Shown here piece after piece: positions 55,501-64,000 of a stretch of DNA of 64,000 bases. The DNA lies in NCBI GenBank assembly GCA_024195585.1, contig SWBL01000089.1, positions 90,628-154,627 of the forward strand, given 5' to 3'. The notes below the pieces were generated by a model. That model had not been told where the DNA came from. It worked only from the letters and a program-made list of their open reading frames with translations, and did no database searches. Position 1 is the stretch's first letter. The number at the start of each line of letters is the position of its first letter. The position numbers and the translations under genes are program-made. This stretch comes from Aureobasidium sp. EXF-3400 (lineage: Eukaryota > Ascomycota > Dothideomycetes > Dothideales > Saccotheciaceae).

Positions 55501-57026
55501 ATGCCGCTGCAATTACTAGGGTCGAGAAGGAACTGAAGGACAAACACATTGAGGAAATTCGCAGCATACAGGAGGCCCATACGTGGGAGCTTGCTGGTCT
55601 CCAAAGGGAGCCCGACACTCGTTCGCCCGACTCGTTCCGCAAAGCCCTGCTTCAAGAGAAACGCGAGCTGGAAGTCGCTTTTGCTGAAACCGAGCGGTTG
55701 TACGTTGAGGAAGTCGAGTCTTTGAAGTCAGCAATGCACGCTCAGATTTCTGAGCTAAGAGATGAGCTGGCAACAACTACAGACGAGAAATTCGAGTTGA
55801 TGCAGAAACTCGACGAAGCGCAAGCTCAGCGCGAAGGCACACCTGCCACGCCAACCTCTCCCCTTAGTGCACAGAAGAAACTGTCAGCCCTCCGAGCCGA
55901 TTATGATGCCCGTGTTTTGGAATTCGAGACCAGACATCGTGACCTCGTGCGTCAACAAGAAGAAACTCTGGAAGCCCATCGTGCCGAAACTGAGGCGAAA
56001 CTCCAACAAGCAGAAGAGCGTCGCCGCGAACTCATCCGTGAACACGAGGAGAATCTCTTCAACCAAGCTGCCGAATTCGAAAAGTCCAAGAACTTCTCAG
56101 TCGATGCATTGAATGCTAGACACTACACTGAGTTGAAGAAGCGAGATGATGCTATTGATTCTCTGCGAGAAGAACTCAATTCATTGAAGAAACAGGTTCA
56201 GAGGCTGCGAGCTGCTGATCCTGCAGCGCAAAGTCCTGCAATCAACGTTGAGACTTCGGAACCTGAGAACGTAGAGGATCGAGATGTATCGGCAGGAGCC
56301 ACACCAGGTGCTCTTGAGGAAGGAGCCAGGTTCGAAGAGTTCCTTACGCCGATGGAGACCCAAGAAGAGCAAGAGCCACAATTCGAAGACGCAGACACGA
56401 CACAAACATCTGCACCTGCCGACTCGGACGCCGACTCGGACAACTCTTACGACATGGACTTCACACACCTCGACTCTCAAATCGGTGACTCAGAGACCGA
56501 CCCGGCAGCAACAAAGCTGACCGTCGATACCGCAAAGACAACCACAACCTTCAACGACAACGACGAAATCTCAACACCGCTCGACCAACAACCCCCCAGC
56601 GCAACAACAACCTACTCAAACTCAGCCCTAACCTCCCAACTCGCCCACCTCGAAGCCGCCCTCGAACTCTCCCGCAAAGAAACCTTCCACGAGCGCGCAG
56701 CCCTACAAGCGCAACTAACCTCCCTCCGCGCCGAACTCTCAGCCACAAACCAAGAAAAAGCCACCTTGCAATCCAAACTCGCAAATTTCAACGCCGCAAT
56801 GGACGAACGTGCTGATGCGGTCTTCGAAATCGGAGCTGTGGAAGACGATGATGTGTTTTATACTGGCGATACACATGGACAGCAAGAAGGAAAGAAAACG
56901 AAAAAGACTATTGAGGGTACGTTGGCGAGTTTGAGGTTACAGGCTAAACAGCTTGAAGAGTTGAATGAGGAGTTTTTGAGCCAGAGTATGCGGTGGAGTG
57001 GTATTCTGCCATTGAAACAGATGTAA
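49532..57026 (+). CDS. Giant coiled-coil protein, hypothetical
   Basis: 2,479 residues from exons 49532-50154 and 50210-57026 (intron gtatgt...ccag). The first 250 residues are basic and Ser/Thr/Pro-rich with RAPLNxTP repeats, a composition common in microtubule- or spindle-pole-binding regions. Residues about 290-2150 are nearly continuous coiled coil rich in E, K, Q, L and A, with internal tandem repeats of 61 residues. An acidic disordered stretch and a final coiled coil follow. The end QAKQLEELNEEFLSQSMRWS looks conserved. No motor, kinase or membrane segment is visible. I cannot name the family. Scaffolding at the spindle pole, septal pore or cell cortex are all possible; none is shown by the sequence. 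Confidence 0.9.
49871..49951 (+). repeat. 24-bp tandem repeat encoding RAPLNxTP
   Basis: About three copies of a 24-bp unit (ACTCCTCGYGCACCCYTAAA type) encode PRAPLNPT, PRAPLNST, PRAPLNST in the basic N-terminal region of the giant coiled-coil protein. Confidence 0.85.
52890..53438 (+). repeat. 183-bp (61-residue) tandem repeats in the coiled coil
   Basis: Three units start with CTCGAGCAAGCGAA at 52890, 53073 and 53256, exactly 183 bp apart. Each encodes LEQAKxDxxxAL..., then a (E/L)EEQ core, SALKxKxEEL and a closing heptad. A fourth, more diverged unit follows (53439 to about 53620). The repeats keep frame and coiled-coil register only approximately, since 61 is not a multiple of seven. Confidence 0.85.
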
Positions 57027-57419
57027 TATGTAATATAGAGAAGAGATGGGTGTTTTGTATGTGTAGGCGTTCTTGTGGTTGGGTATTAGAGTTGATTTTG
57101 TAGGTTCTTCTCTAGGTTGGTTAGACTTTGAATCAATCTGTTTCTTTGTTTTATGATGAACTTGTTAATGCATCCTTTTCTTCAAAGATGGCCCTCTCTG
57201 ACATCTCCTTTCACCATAATCTCAAACCACAATGGTCAACAGCGAGTGCCTCAGGTGAAGATATTACATATTATACATTAGTTATACTACTGGTCGTGTT
57301 CTCTGGCAGGGCATCATTGATATCGTAACCCATGACCGGAAAAGCAAACAGAACACCTCAAACGCATCGCTAGAACTGCAGCATAAGACCAAAGCAAGGT
57401 TCATCATGAACCATCATAT
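57027..57419. other. Intergenic region between convergent genes
   Basis: 393 bp with the 3' ends of the coiled-coil gene (plus) and the DUF3433 gene (minus). No feature recognised. Confidence 0.4.
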
Positions 57420-60187
57420 TTACATCCTGATGACCATATCAGGAACACCCGGCCTACCAACGCGATCAACACCGACGTGTCTCTTACCGTCACGACCAAA
57501 GTACTTTCCATAGCCGTAGCGAGGTAACTCCGAGCTTCCTACGGTCGTCGTGGCATCAGCTCTAGCACGTCCGAAACCGCGCAGAGAGTCCGCAATGGAG
57601 ACCTTGCTGCCGGTGATAGCGCCCTCAGTTTCGGGGTTCTGGTGGTAGCTATTACGCTCGCCAACAGGGGCAGAGAGCAAGCGCGTGACTAGGGCAGTCT
57701 TGGTTGCGGGTGCTTGGAAAGCGGCATCGTTGAGAAGACGGCTCTGGTGCAGCAGAGAGATTGTGTCGGCGAGGGTGATGCCACGGTTGGGCAGTGCGCG
57801 CTTATGACCCGCGAACACGAGGATATATGCGAGAGCGTAGATGACGAGGAAGACTGTCAAAGGGTAGAAAGCAGTCATGTGTGCGCTCACTCGAACACGT
57901 TGCTGGTCGATATAGAATTGGCTCCAGAAGACACCACCAGCCAAGATTGGAAGGAGTGAGGCAACGATTGTCACGAAGCTGAGCAGTGCGACGCGAATGT
58001 GACCGTTGACTGCTGCTTTGAGTGTGACGATGAAGGGTGCATCAGCAGCGTAGGACAAAAGAAGGCTCTTCTCGGCAAGACAACCGCCTGGCGAGGACAT
58101 TGAGGCATACGGCTGCAGGCGGCGGAAGGCAAGATCGATGGGCTGCCATACGAGCAGACATAGCAGGCCAAGTAGAGATGGCATGAACGAATACAGGAAG
58201 TTGGATGACGAAAAGCCAAATCTGTTGACAGCCTGTGGGAGGTCGGGCAAGAATCCCGAAGTGACCGCCGTCGCTGGGAGGTAGGATACTACCAGGAATG
58301 CGAGAAGGAGGATAAGCGCAATGAAAAACCAGAGAGAGGCGAAGCCAGTTCGGAGAAACCAAGGCAAGTAGTTATCAGTGTTTTCAGGTTGCAAGACAAG
58401 GTCAGTTGTGTTATGTGAACCGTAGCTGTATGGTCGATCATGTCCAGGTTCATTGATATTCGAGTAGCCAGTGGATTGATTTAGGAGCTTCTCATTAAGG
58501 ATACTTTCTTCTGTGCTGTACGGTCTTGCAGGTCTGTTTGGTGCACCCAGAGTATGAAAAACGTCATTGGGGTTGTAAGCAGTATTGAAGTAGCCTAGTC
58601 TGTCTTGTCTCTCGGTACTGTGACCCCAGAGTTCGTACTTGTTGACGTGAACACTAATGTCTGCAAAGTGGTCGAGGATGTTGCTACGTTCAGTAATGAC
58701 AATTAAGTCAGCCAAAGTGCGAGCATCCCACTTGAGTCCGGTTCCCCTGCGATGAAGAAAAAGCCACAGAGTAACAGAAGCAGCCAGCAAGAGGATGTAT
58801 AGCGCAATCGTGGTCCAGATTGTTCCTTGTGTGGCAAGCCAGACCCAACGACCAGGAGTTCCACGGAAGTAGACATTGAAGGAGGAAGCCAGCAGTGGAA
58901 TGGTGAAGATACCAAGCCACGAGGCGACCAGGAACGTGCCAATAGCTCGCTGACCCACTCTGAGGTGTGCGAGAGGAGGCAATGCAAAACCTGATGGATA
59001 CATGGGTAACGTGGTGCCATGTCCACGAAGCGTCGAGTTCTTGGATGCCAGCGCGACGAAAGGGGCAATTCTGTACACTGCTTTCTCGATCTCAAAGAGC
59101 CATAGAAGCAAGATCATGCCCAGAAGAGTGGGCAGATACTGAAAAACGAAATATGTACCATCGCCAAGGGAGCCGTAGTTGCACAGCCCAGTGCGGATAC
59201 GAGACCAGATCGCGGTAAAGATAAGGGCAACCAAGTAGAGCATTGTTAGCGATATGAAGATACCAAGGCGTACTGAACGGAGAACTGGTGGTAAAGCAGT
59301 CAGAGGGGCATAAAAAGAGTCGGTAGAAGGCTCGAACGGCGTGAACAGATGCAACTCTTGCTGCAATGGATGCTGCGTTGGAGTCTGGCTGCTCTTGCGC
59401 TTTGGGCTCCTCGGTGGAATAGGTATCGGCGCTATGTCATCGAAAGGCAAATCAGGCACCGGGGGGTATTTCTGCTCTAACGGTATTGGTCCTTCGTCGT
59501 AGGAATTGCCAAACTCTGGACCAAGCCAGGGCTGGCCTTCAGCTTCATCTTCATCTTCATCTCTTGTGATCTGGTCAAGCGCGAAGCGAACGTAGGGAGT
59601 ATCGGCTTCAGGCGTTGGTGGATCATACTGACGGGCGATTTGCATAGAAGCAGAACTCAGGGCAGCTTGCGGAATACGAATCGGTTCAAGATGGGAAGGG
59701 GTCTCGAGCACTGTGCTAGGCACCGGCTTTCTTCTGATGGGCGAGCCTCTCCTCGGAGGAATTGGAGGTACAGAAATCTCGGTGGGAGCCAAGTCACGCC
59801 TTCTCACACCATGACCTCTCATAGGTCTTGATGATGGTTTCGACACCTGGCGAATGAGGACTGGTCGAGCAATGCCTTCATAGCTTTGACGTGAGGGATA
59901 ATCAAGGGATGGTGGAGATGCCGGACTCTCTATTCTGCGGATCGTGCGTGAGTGCGTCCTTGGTAGTGTGTATGGTCGTGATTGTGAGGCTCGACTATCT
60001 GAGCGATTGGATGATCTGGAAGACAGAGAATAGTAATCCTCTGATGCTGTGAACGAGCGTTCTGATTGTGTTCGTTCTAGACGAGGTGTCGAAACTGCTG
60101 CCGATCAGATCAACACATCAAAAACAGTACTGGATCGCTCCTACCATTTGTGTGCTTGAGATGTAGAGATTCCAATGAACGACTCAT
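57420..60187 (-). CDS. DUF3433 multi-pass membrane protein
   Basis: 906 residues, exons (minus) 60187-60145 and 60097-57420. The short first exon (MSRSLESLHLKHTN) joins via gtagga...ggcag to a frame that is open well upstream of the first internal Met. The N-terminal 280 residues are cytosolic-type, Ser/Arg/Pro-rich and phosphorylation-prone. Two copies of a membrane module follow, each with LPTLLGMILLLWLFEIEKAV or MPSLLGLLCLLVWQPIDLA and a PF.ALAS/PYASMSSPGG segment. This duplicated arrangement is that of fungal DUF3433 proteins. About eight to ten TM helices are visible. The C-terminal tail is basic. Function of the family is unknown; a cell-surface or ER location is inferred. Confidence 0.9.
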
Positions 60188-60898
60188 TGCTGCGAACGAT
60201 CAAACGGCAAAAACGCTTGAAACGACAAAAACTGCTGTCGACGATAACAAAACGTGCAAAAGACTTCAAAGTACAACGAGTGGAGCAAATGCATTCTTTT
60301 TCTTCACTTCGATGGTGATGCTCGACTTTACATGTGGCCGGATGCCGAGGAGGAGGCTGGTTAAGAGCCCACTTTCACCAACCACCGCCGTGAGACGCTC
60401 TTCAGGTACCCACCTACCTTGTTTGGTCTCATGTACTCAGCCGCCAAACCTGTAGCCGTATATTTGCCTCTTCGAGACTGGTGTCCCAGCCATCTCTTAC
60501 CAATGCGTTTGTTGACGAACATGTCATGGGTTGACTGGGTGAAGTAGACGTCGATCACAAACACTTTGGCGCCCTGTGCACCTTCCACCACTCAATGCTC
60601 ACGTGGGGTTTGGCCAACCTTCTTCCACCGCGTTTTACGATACTCCATTTGATTGACAGCGGGAAATGTACATCTGTGGCGCTTATCGAGTAAGGTTGCC
60701 TATAAGTTGTTGTCCGAGGTATTTTTATAGTTCTGGTATGACTTCTGAGGTTGGCAACGTGACACACGACTCCGATGATCAAGCTTGATGTCATTGATTT
60801 CGAGCAACACCTTGCAAGCAACACGTTTTTGTGTTCTTTAGATTTTCATGCTCTCCAATATTAGAAGACTATCCTATCTCACCAGTAAATCTCACATC
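60188..60898. promoter_or_regulatory. Divergent promoter region, DUF3433 / ketosamine kinase
   Basis: 711 bp between the two start codons. ORFs in it (longest 101 codons) are unsupported. An in-frame ATG at 60848 could extend the kinase N-terminus by 17 residues. Confidence 0.4.
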
Positions 60899-61953
60899 AT
60901 GGCCGTTGACTCTGCTGTCGCTCAACTGCTGTCCTTGGACCCAGAGAAGACCACACTATCCGGCGCTGGAGCAGGATCAGGCTTCGCATCAACATCCAAG
61001 ATCACAACCAAACTCAGCGATGGCACAGAGAAACAATTCTTCATGAAAACAGGTTCAGGGAAAGAAGCCTCGGTCATGTTCGAAGGTAAAAACTATCTAC
61101 AGCCACTTTCCCATATTCCAGCTGGAACTAAAGACAAAACTCAGGCGAGCACGCATCTCTTAGTGCAATCCACAATGCCGTTCCCAGCCTATGTCCCCAA
61201 TCCTACGGCCATGGCACCTTCACCTCCTCACCCTCCACCCACTTCCTCGTCACCGACTTTGTAGATCTGTCAAGTCAATTTTCTTCCAAGGCGTCTTCGT
61301 CAGCACCTTCTTTAGCCGCAAAGCTAGCAAAACTGCACAGTACACCAGCACCTCCACCGCCAGGAGAATCAACCCCCAAATTTGGGTTTCCGGTTACGAC
61401 GTGTTGTGGAGATACGCCTCAAGACAACAGCTTTAAGAGCAGTTGGGCGGAGTTTTATGCGGAGAATAGACTTAAGTTTATTCTGAAGCGCAGTGAGAAG
61501 ACTAATGGACCTGATGAGGATTTGCGTTCCATGGTCGAAACTACTTGCAAGAAAGTAGTGCCACGTCTTATTGGCGATGATCATCTGAACGGCGGTAAAG
61601 GTGTTACTCCTGTGGTTGTTCACGGAGACCTTTGGTCAGGCAACGCCAGTCTTGGAAAACTGCCTGGTATAAAAGCTCCAGAGGAAGTCGTCTATGACTC
61701 TAGTGCTTTCTATGCCCACAGCGAGTACGAATTTGGTATCATTGGCATGTTCGGAGGCTTTGGCGGAAGCTTTTTGAAGGAATACCATGAGTTGTTGCCC
61801 AAGACTGAGCCGGTTGATGAGTATGGGGACAGAGTTGCTCTGTACGAGCTGTACCACCACCTGAATCACCACGCGATCTTCGGTGGTGGATACAGAAGTG
61901 GTGCTGTCAGTATCATGAGTAAACTGATCGGAAAGTATGGCAAGGATGAGTAA
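60899..61953 (+). CDS. Ketosamine/fructosamine-3-kinase family protein
   Basis: 331-residue kinase that would phosphorylate ketosamines (ribulosamine or fructosamine) on proteins, starting their deglycation. Exons 60899-61085 and 61145-61953 (intron gtaaaa...cag within a Glu-Gly junction). Family marks: GAGSGFASTSKI near the N-terminus (nucleotide-binding loop), MKTGSGKEASVMFEGE, THFLVTDFVDL, and the catalytic VVHGDLWSGNAS with the HGDLW motif. EEVVYDSSAFYAHSEYEFG is the metal-binding region (D-x-A-F/C-x-G-H type), and GIIGMFGGF follows. The start at 60899 lies at the usual position; 60848 is an alternative that adds a basic leader. Confidence 0.9.
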
Positions 61954-62237
61954 TGGTAGCAGGCATGGTCTGAGCTAAAAAGCCACCTCAAAGTAAGAGA
62001 GGACAGGCAAATGATAGATGATAGATGACGATATTAATGGTTTGTAGCCGTACAGTTGATGTACTTTTTATATACAATTCTTCGGCTTCTGAAATATAAT
62101 AGTCCCAATCGGACTCCAGGCAAATGCTCCCCAGCGCAAGTTGATATCTGATGTCGGCCCCGCCCAGCCCAGCTCATGAAATTCCCGAAACGCCAAAGTC
62201 GATGGTAGAGAACTGAAGAGAAAGCACGAAATTGGAT

Positions 62238-63524
62238 TTATGCAGCGTTCAAAGGCTTGAAGTCGCCTGCATCCTCGGCCATAGCGAGCGAGTTCTTCTT
62301 GGCGCGCTTCTTGAGGACGTTCTCGATGAAGGCTTCGCCAGCCTTGTATGAGCTACGGACCAGGGGACCACTGGCGCAGTAGAGGAAGCCCATGTCGAGA
62401 GCGCGTTGTCTCCAGAGCTCGAACTTTTCGGGCGAAACATATTCTTCGACCTTCATGTGGCGCTTGGTAGGGCGCATGTACTGGCCGAAAGTGACGACGT
62501 CGACATCGATCTTGCGGAGTTCTGTGCACAGTTTAGATTAGCACTGGTTTCGCGAAAACTTTGTCCAGTAGGGCTTACCCTTGAGTGTGTCCCAGAGCTG
62601 ATCCTCGGTCTCGCCCAATCCCAACATCAAGCTGGTCTTTGTGATCAAGCCTTCCTTGGCCTCCTTTGCAGCCTTGAGAACTGCGAGCGACTGACGGAAC
62701 TTTGCGCGAGGGTCGCGAACAAAAGGTGTCAAGGCTTCGACAGTTTCCATGTTGTGTGCGTAAACATCAAGACCACTCTGAGCAACCACCTTGACCATCT
62801 CCAGATCACCAGCGTAGTCACCGGTCAGGGCCTCGACGAGCATTGTAGGAGCCTTCTGCTTGATCTTGATGATAGTACTAGCGAAGTGGTGTGCACCACC
62901 ATCTGCAAGATCGTCACGGTCAACGGATGTCAGGACAACGTAACCAAGACCCCATCGTGACAGAGCTTCTGCGGTGTTCTCGGGCTCGTGAACGTCAAGT
63001 GGCGGAGGCTTTCGGCTTGTCTTGACGGAACAGAATCGGCAACCACGTGTGCATGTGTCGCCCATGAGCATGATAGTGGCGGTAGCAGCAGACTTGTCGC
63101 TGCCGCCCCAGCAATCGGAGATATTGGGGCAGCGTGCTTCCTCGCAAACAGTGTGTAGGTTCAGACCACGCAGGTCGTTCTTGATCTTCTTGAAGTTATT
63201 GCTGCTGGGGACGGGAGTCTTGAGCCATTCGGGCAATCGTGTGTGAGGCTTCTTCTTGCCGGCGGGGCCAACCATGACCGTCTTCAATTCCAGAGCTTCC
63301 TCGGGGCTCAAAGGTGCTTCGTTTCCAGAGACGAAGTCGCCAAATGCAGGACCGGCGTTCAGAACATCCGAGAACTTTGTGGCTCGTCGAGGAGTAGATT
63401 TTGTTGTGTTCGGCGATGAGGGCGTGATATCTGATGCTGCCGTAGCAAGGCATCGTCTCTGTAGGAGGGGCGCATGTGTGGTCGACGAAAGGATTCGACG
63501 GGAAGCTGGTCGTAGTGAGGCCAT
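62238..63524 (-). CDS. LIP5: Lipoyl synthase, mitochondrial
   Basis: Radical SAM enzyme inserting two sulfurs into protein-bound octanoyl groups to form lipoate on PDH, KGDH and GcvH, in the mitochondrial matrix. Exons (minus) 63524-62579 and 62521-62238; 409 residues. The presequence is Arg/Ser/Ala-rich (about 1-45). The auxiliary cluster cysteines are Cys127, Cys132 and Cys138 ([12 protein letters not shown]). The radical SAM cluster is CTRGCRFC (Cys158, 162, 165). [12 protein letters not shown] near the C-terminus carries the RSSY motif whose Ser ligates the auxiliary cluster. All catalytic features are intact. Symbol follows yeast LIP5 (LIAS in animals). Confidence 0.95.
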
Positions 63525-63800
63525 GTTGGACGATGTCGTGAGAGAAAGAGTGGCAGTCAGTCGAGAGTCTTAGGAGTGCGGGCAACAATCTCTCATCAAT
63601 TGTTTGACTCGGGCCGTCCTAGAAATTCCGCGTCGGCGCCGCCACTCGAACTCCGCGAAGAGGCGCAAGCTGAACTAGACCCTGACGCACATTATGGAAA
63701 CCCCCTCCTAGCTACCCATATCTGTGGGTGTCATCACTCATTATAGGTACTCTCAACATATCAATTGCTCTTCTCTTCGCCTTAGCATCAACCATTGTCC
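63525..63800. promoter_or_regulatory. Divergent promoter region, lipoyl synthase / partial ADH
   Basis: 276 bp between the lipoyl synthase start (minus) and the ATG of the last plus-strand gene. Presumed bidirectional promoter; no motif claimed. Confidence 0.35.
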
Positions 63801-64000
63801 ATGACGGCTCATACGCTCACCACCTTCCGCTACGATGCCGCTTCTGGCAACTTCGTCAAGAAGACGACTCAGCGTAATCTGGGCCCGAACGAGGTCAAAG
63901 TCAGGGAAAACATCACAATCGCGCAAAACCCAATTTTTGGAATAACTCCCTCAAATCGAACCCAACAAACCCCAGACCGAAGCCAAATTACTCGCGGAAC
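63801..64000 (+). CDS. Probable zinc-type (MDR) alcohol dehydrogenase, 5' part
   Basis: ATG at 63801 opens a frame that runs to the window edge. The first 35 residues (TTFRYDAASGNFVKKTTQ, then NLGPNEVKV) resemble the N-terminal strand pair of medium-chain dehydrogenases, where GPNEVxVKIxxSGxC is usual. After VKVR the sequence no longer fits, so an intron probably starts near 63899 (gtcagg). Too little is present to name the enzyme. Confidence 0.4.
   Translation, partial: MTAHTLTTFRYDAASGNFVKKTTQRNLGPNEVKVRENITIAQNPIFGITPSNRTQQTPDRSQITRG

Noticed and set aside
61261..61266. Apparent stop in the ketosamine-kinase region
   Set aside because: The stop is only in the unspliced frame; removing the intron at 61086-61144 shifts to the correct open frame.
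1..64000. tRNA, rRNA, CRISPR or complete transposon
   Set aside because: Scanned by eye for B-box-like motifs, direct-repeat arrays, terminal inverted repeats and transposase motifs. None convincing. A tRNAscan/RepeatMasker run would settle this.

Overview
This is a 64 kb stretch of nuclear chromosome from a filamentous ascomycete (Pezizomycotina). A dothideomycete is possible but I cannot prove it. Genes sit on both strands and are split by short introns of about 45-100 bp (one is 199 bp) with GTAAGT/GTATGT/GTGAGT-type donors and CTRAY-like branch sites. The protein families are typically fungal: DUF3433 and DUF2433 proteins, an NCS1 permease, a Dal5-type MFS carrier, and HeLo and patatin domains. 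Gene models were joined by hand from splice signals. Each multi-exon model that I treat as intact and complete sums to a multiple of three.

Layout. 0-10 kb: 3' end of an amino-acid permease; a large coiled-coil protein with an in-frame TAG near its C-terminus; a Dal5-like MFS transporter (minus) with an in-frame TAA; a signal-peptide/single-TM protein with an in-frame TAG; a CinA-domain protein. 10-18 kb: mostly metabolic genes: an NAD(P)-dependent reductase, the mitochondrial carnitine carrier with a 17-nt microexon, 1-Cys peroxiredoxin, a short-chain dehydrogenase, and an NCS1 nucleobase/allantoin permease with duplicated GATA sites upstream. 18-25 kb: a gene-poor accessory stretch with a degraded patatin-like phospholipase, a Ser/Thr kinase and a HeLo-domain pseudokinase gene with a frame break. 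These are domain types used in fungal non-self recognition and regulated cell death. 25-40 kb: a hypothetical protein with a possible mitochondrial presequence, hydroxyacid-oxoacid transhydrogenase, a DUF2433 metallophosphoesterase-like protein with an RGG tail, an NPC1/Ncr1 sterol transporter, a small Cys-rich protein with a 5'UTR intron, and an Lsb5-like VHS/GAT protein. 40-45 kb: a hypothetical gene broken by an in-frame TAG, a duplicated RCNHCKR mini-exon, an SRPK-like kinase and a small hypothetical gene. The last two lie between copies of a short dispersed repeat. 45-64 kb: importin Kap123, a 2,479-residue coiled-coil protein with an internal 183-bp tandem repeat, a DUF3433 membrane protein, ketosamine-3-kinase, lipoyl synthase, and the start of a probable zinc-type alcohol dehydrogenase.

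The most unusual signals are two. First, four genes have a single in-frame stop with coding-quality sequence on both sides. This could mean recent nonsense alleles, readthrough, or base errors. Second, the 19-24 kb block resembles a decayed allorecognition/cell-death locus: a patatin-type hydrolase and a HeLo-pseudokinase with an architecture comparable to MLKL. Most other genes are housekeeping. I saw no tRNA, rRNA, CRISPR or intact transposon.
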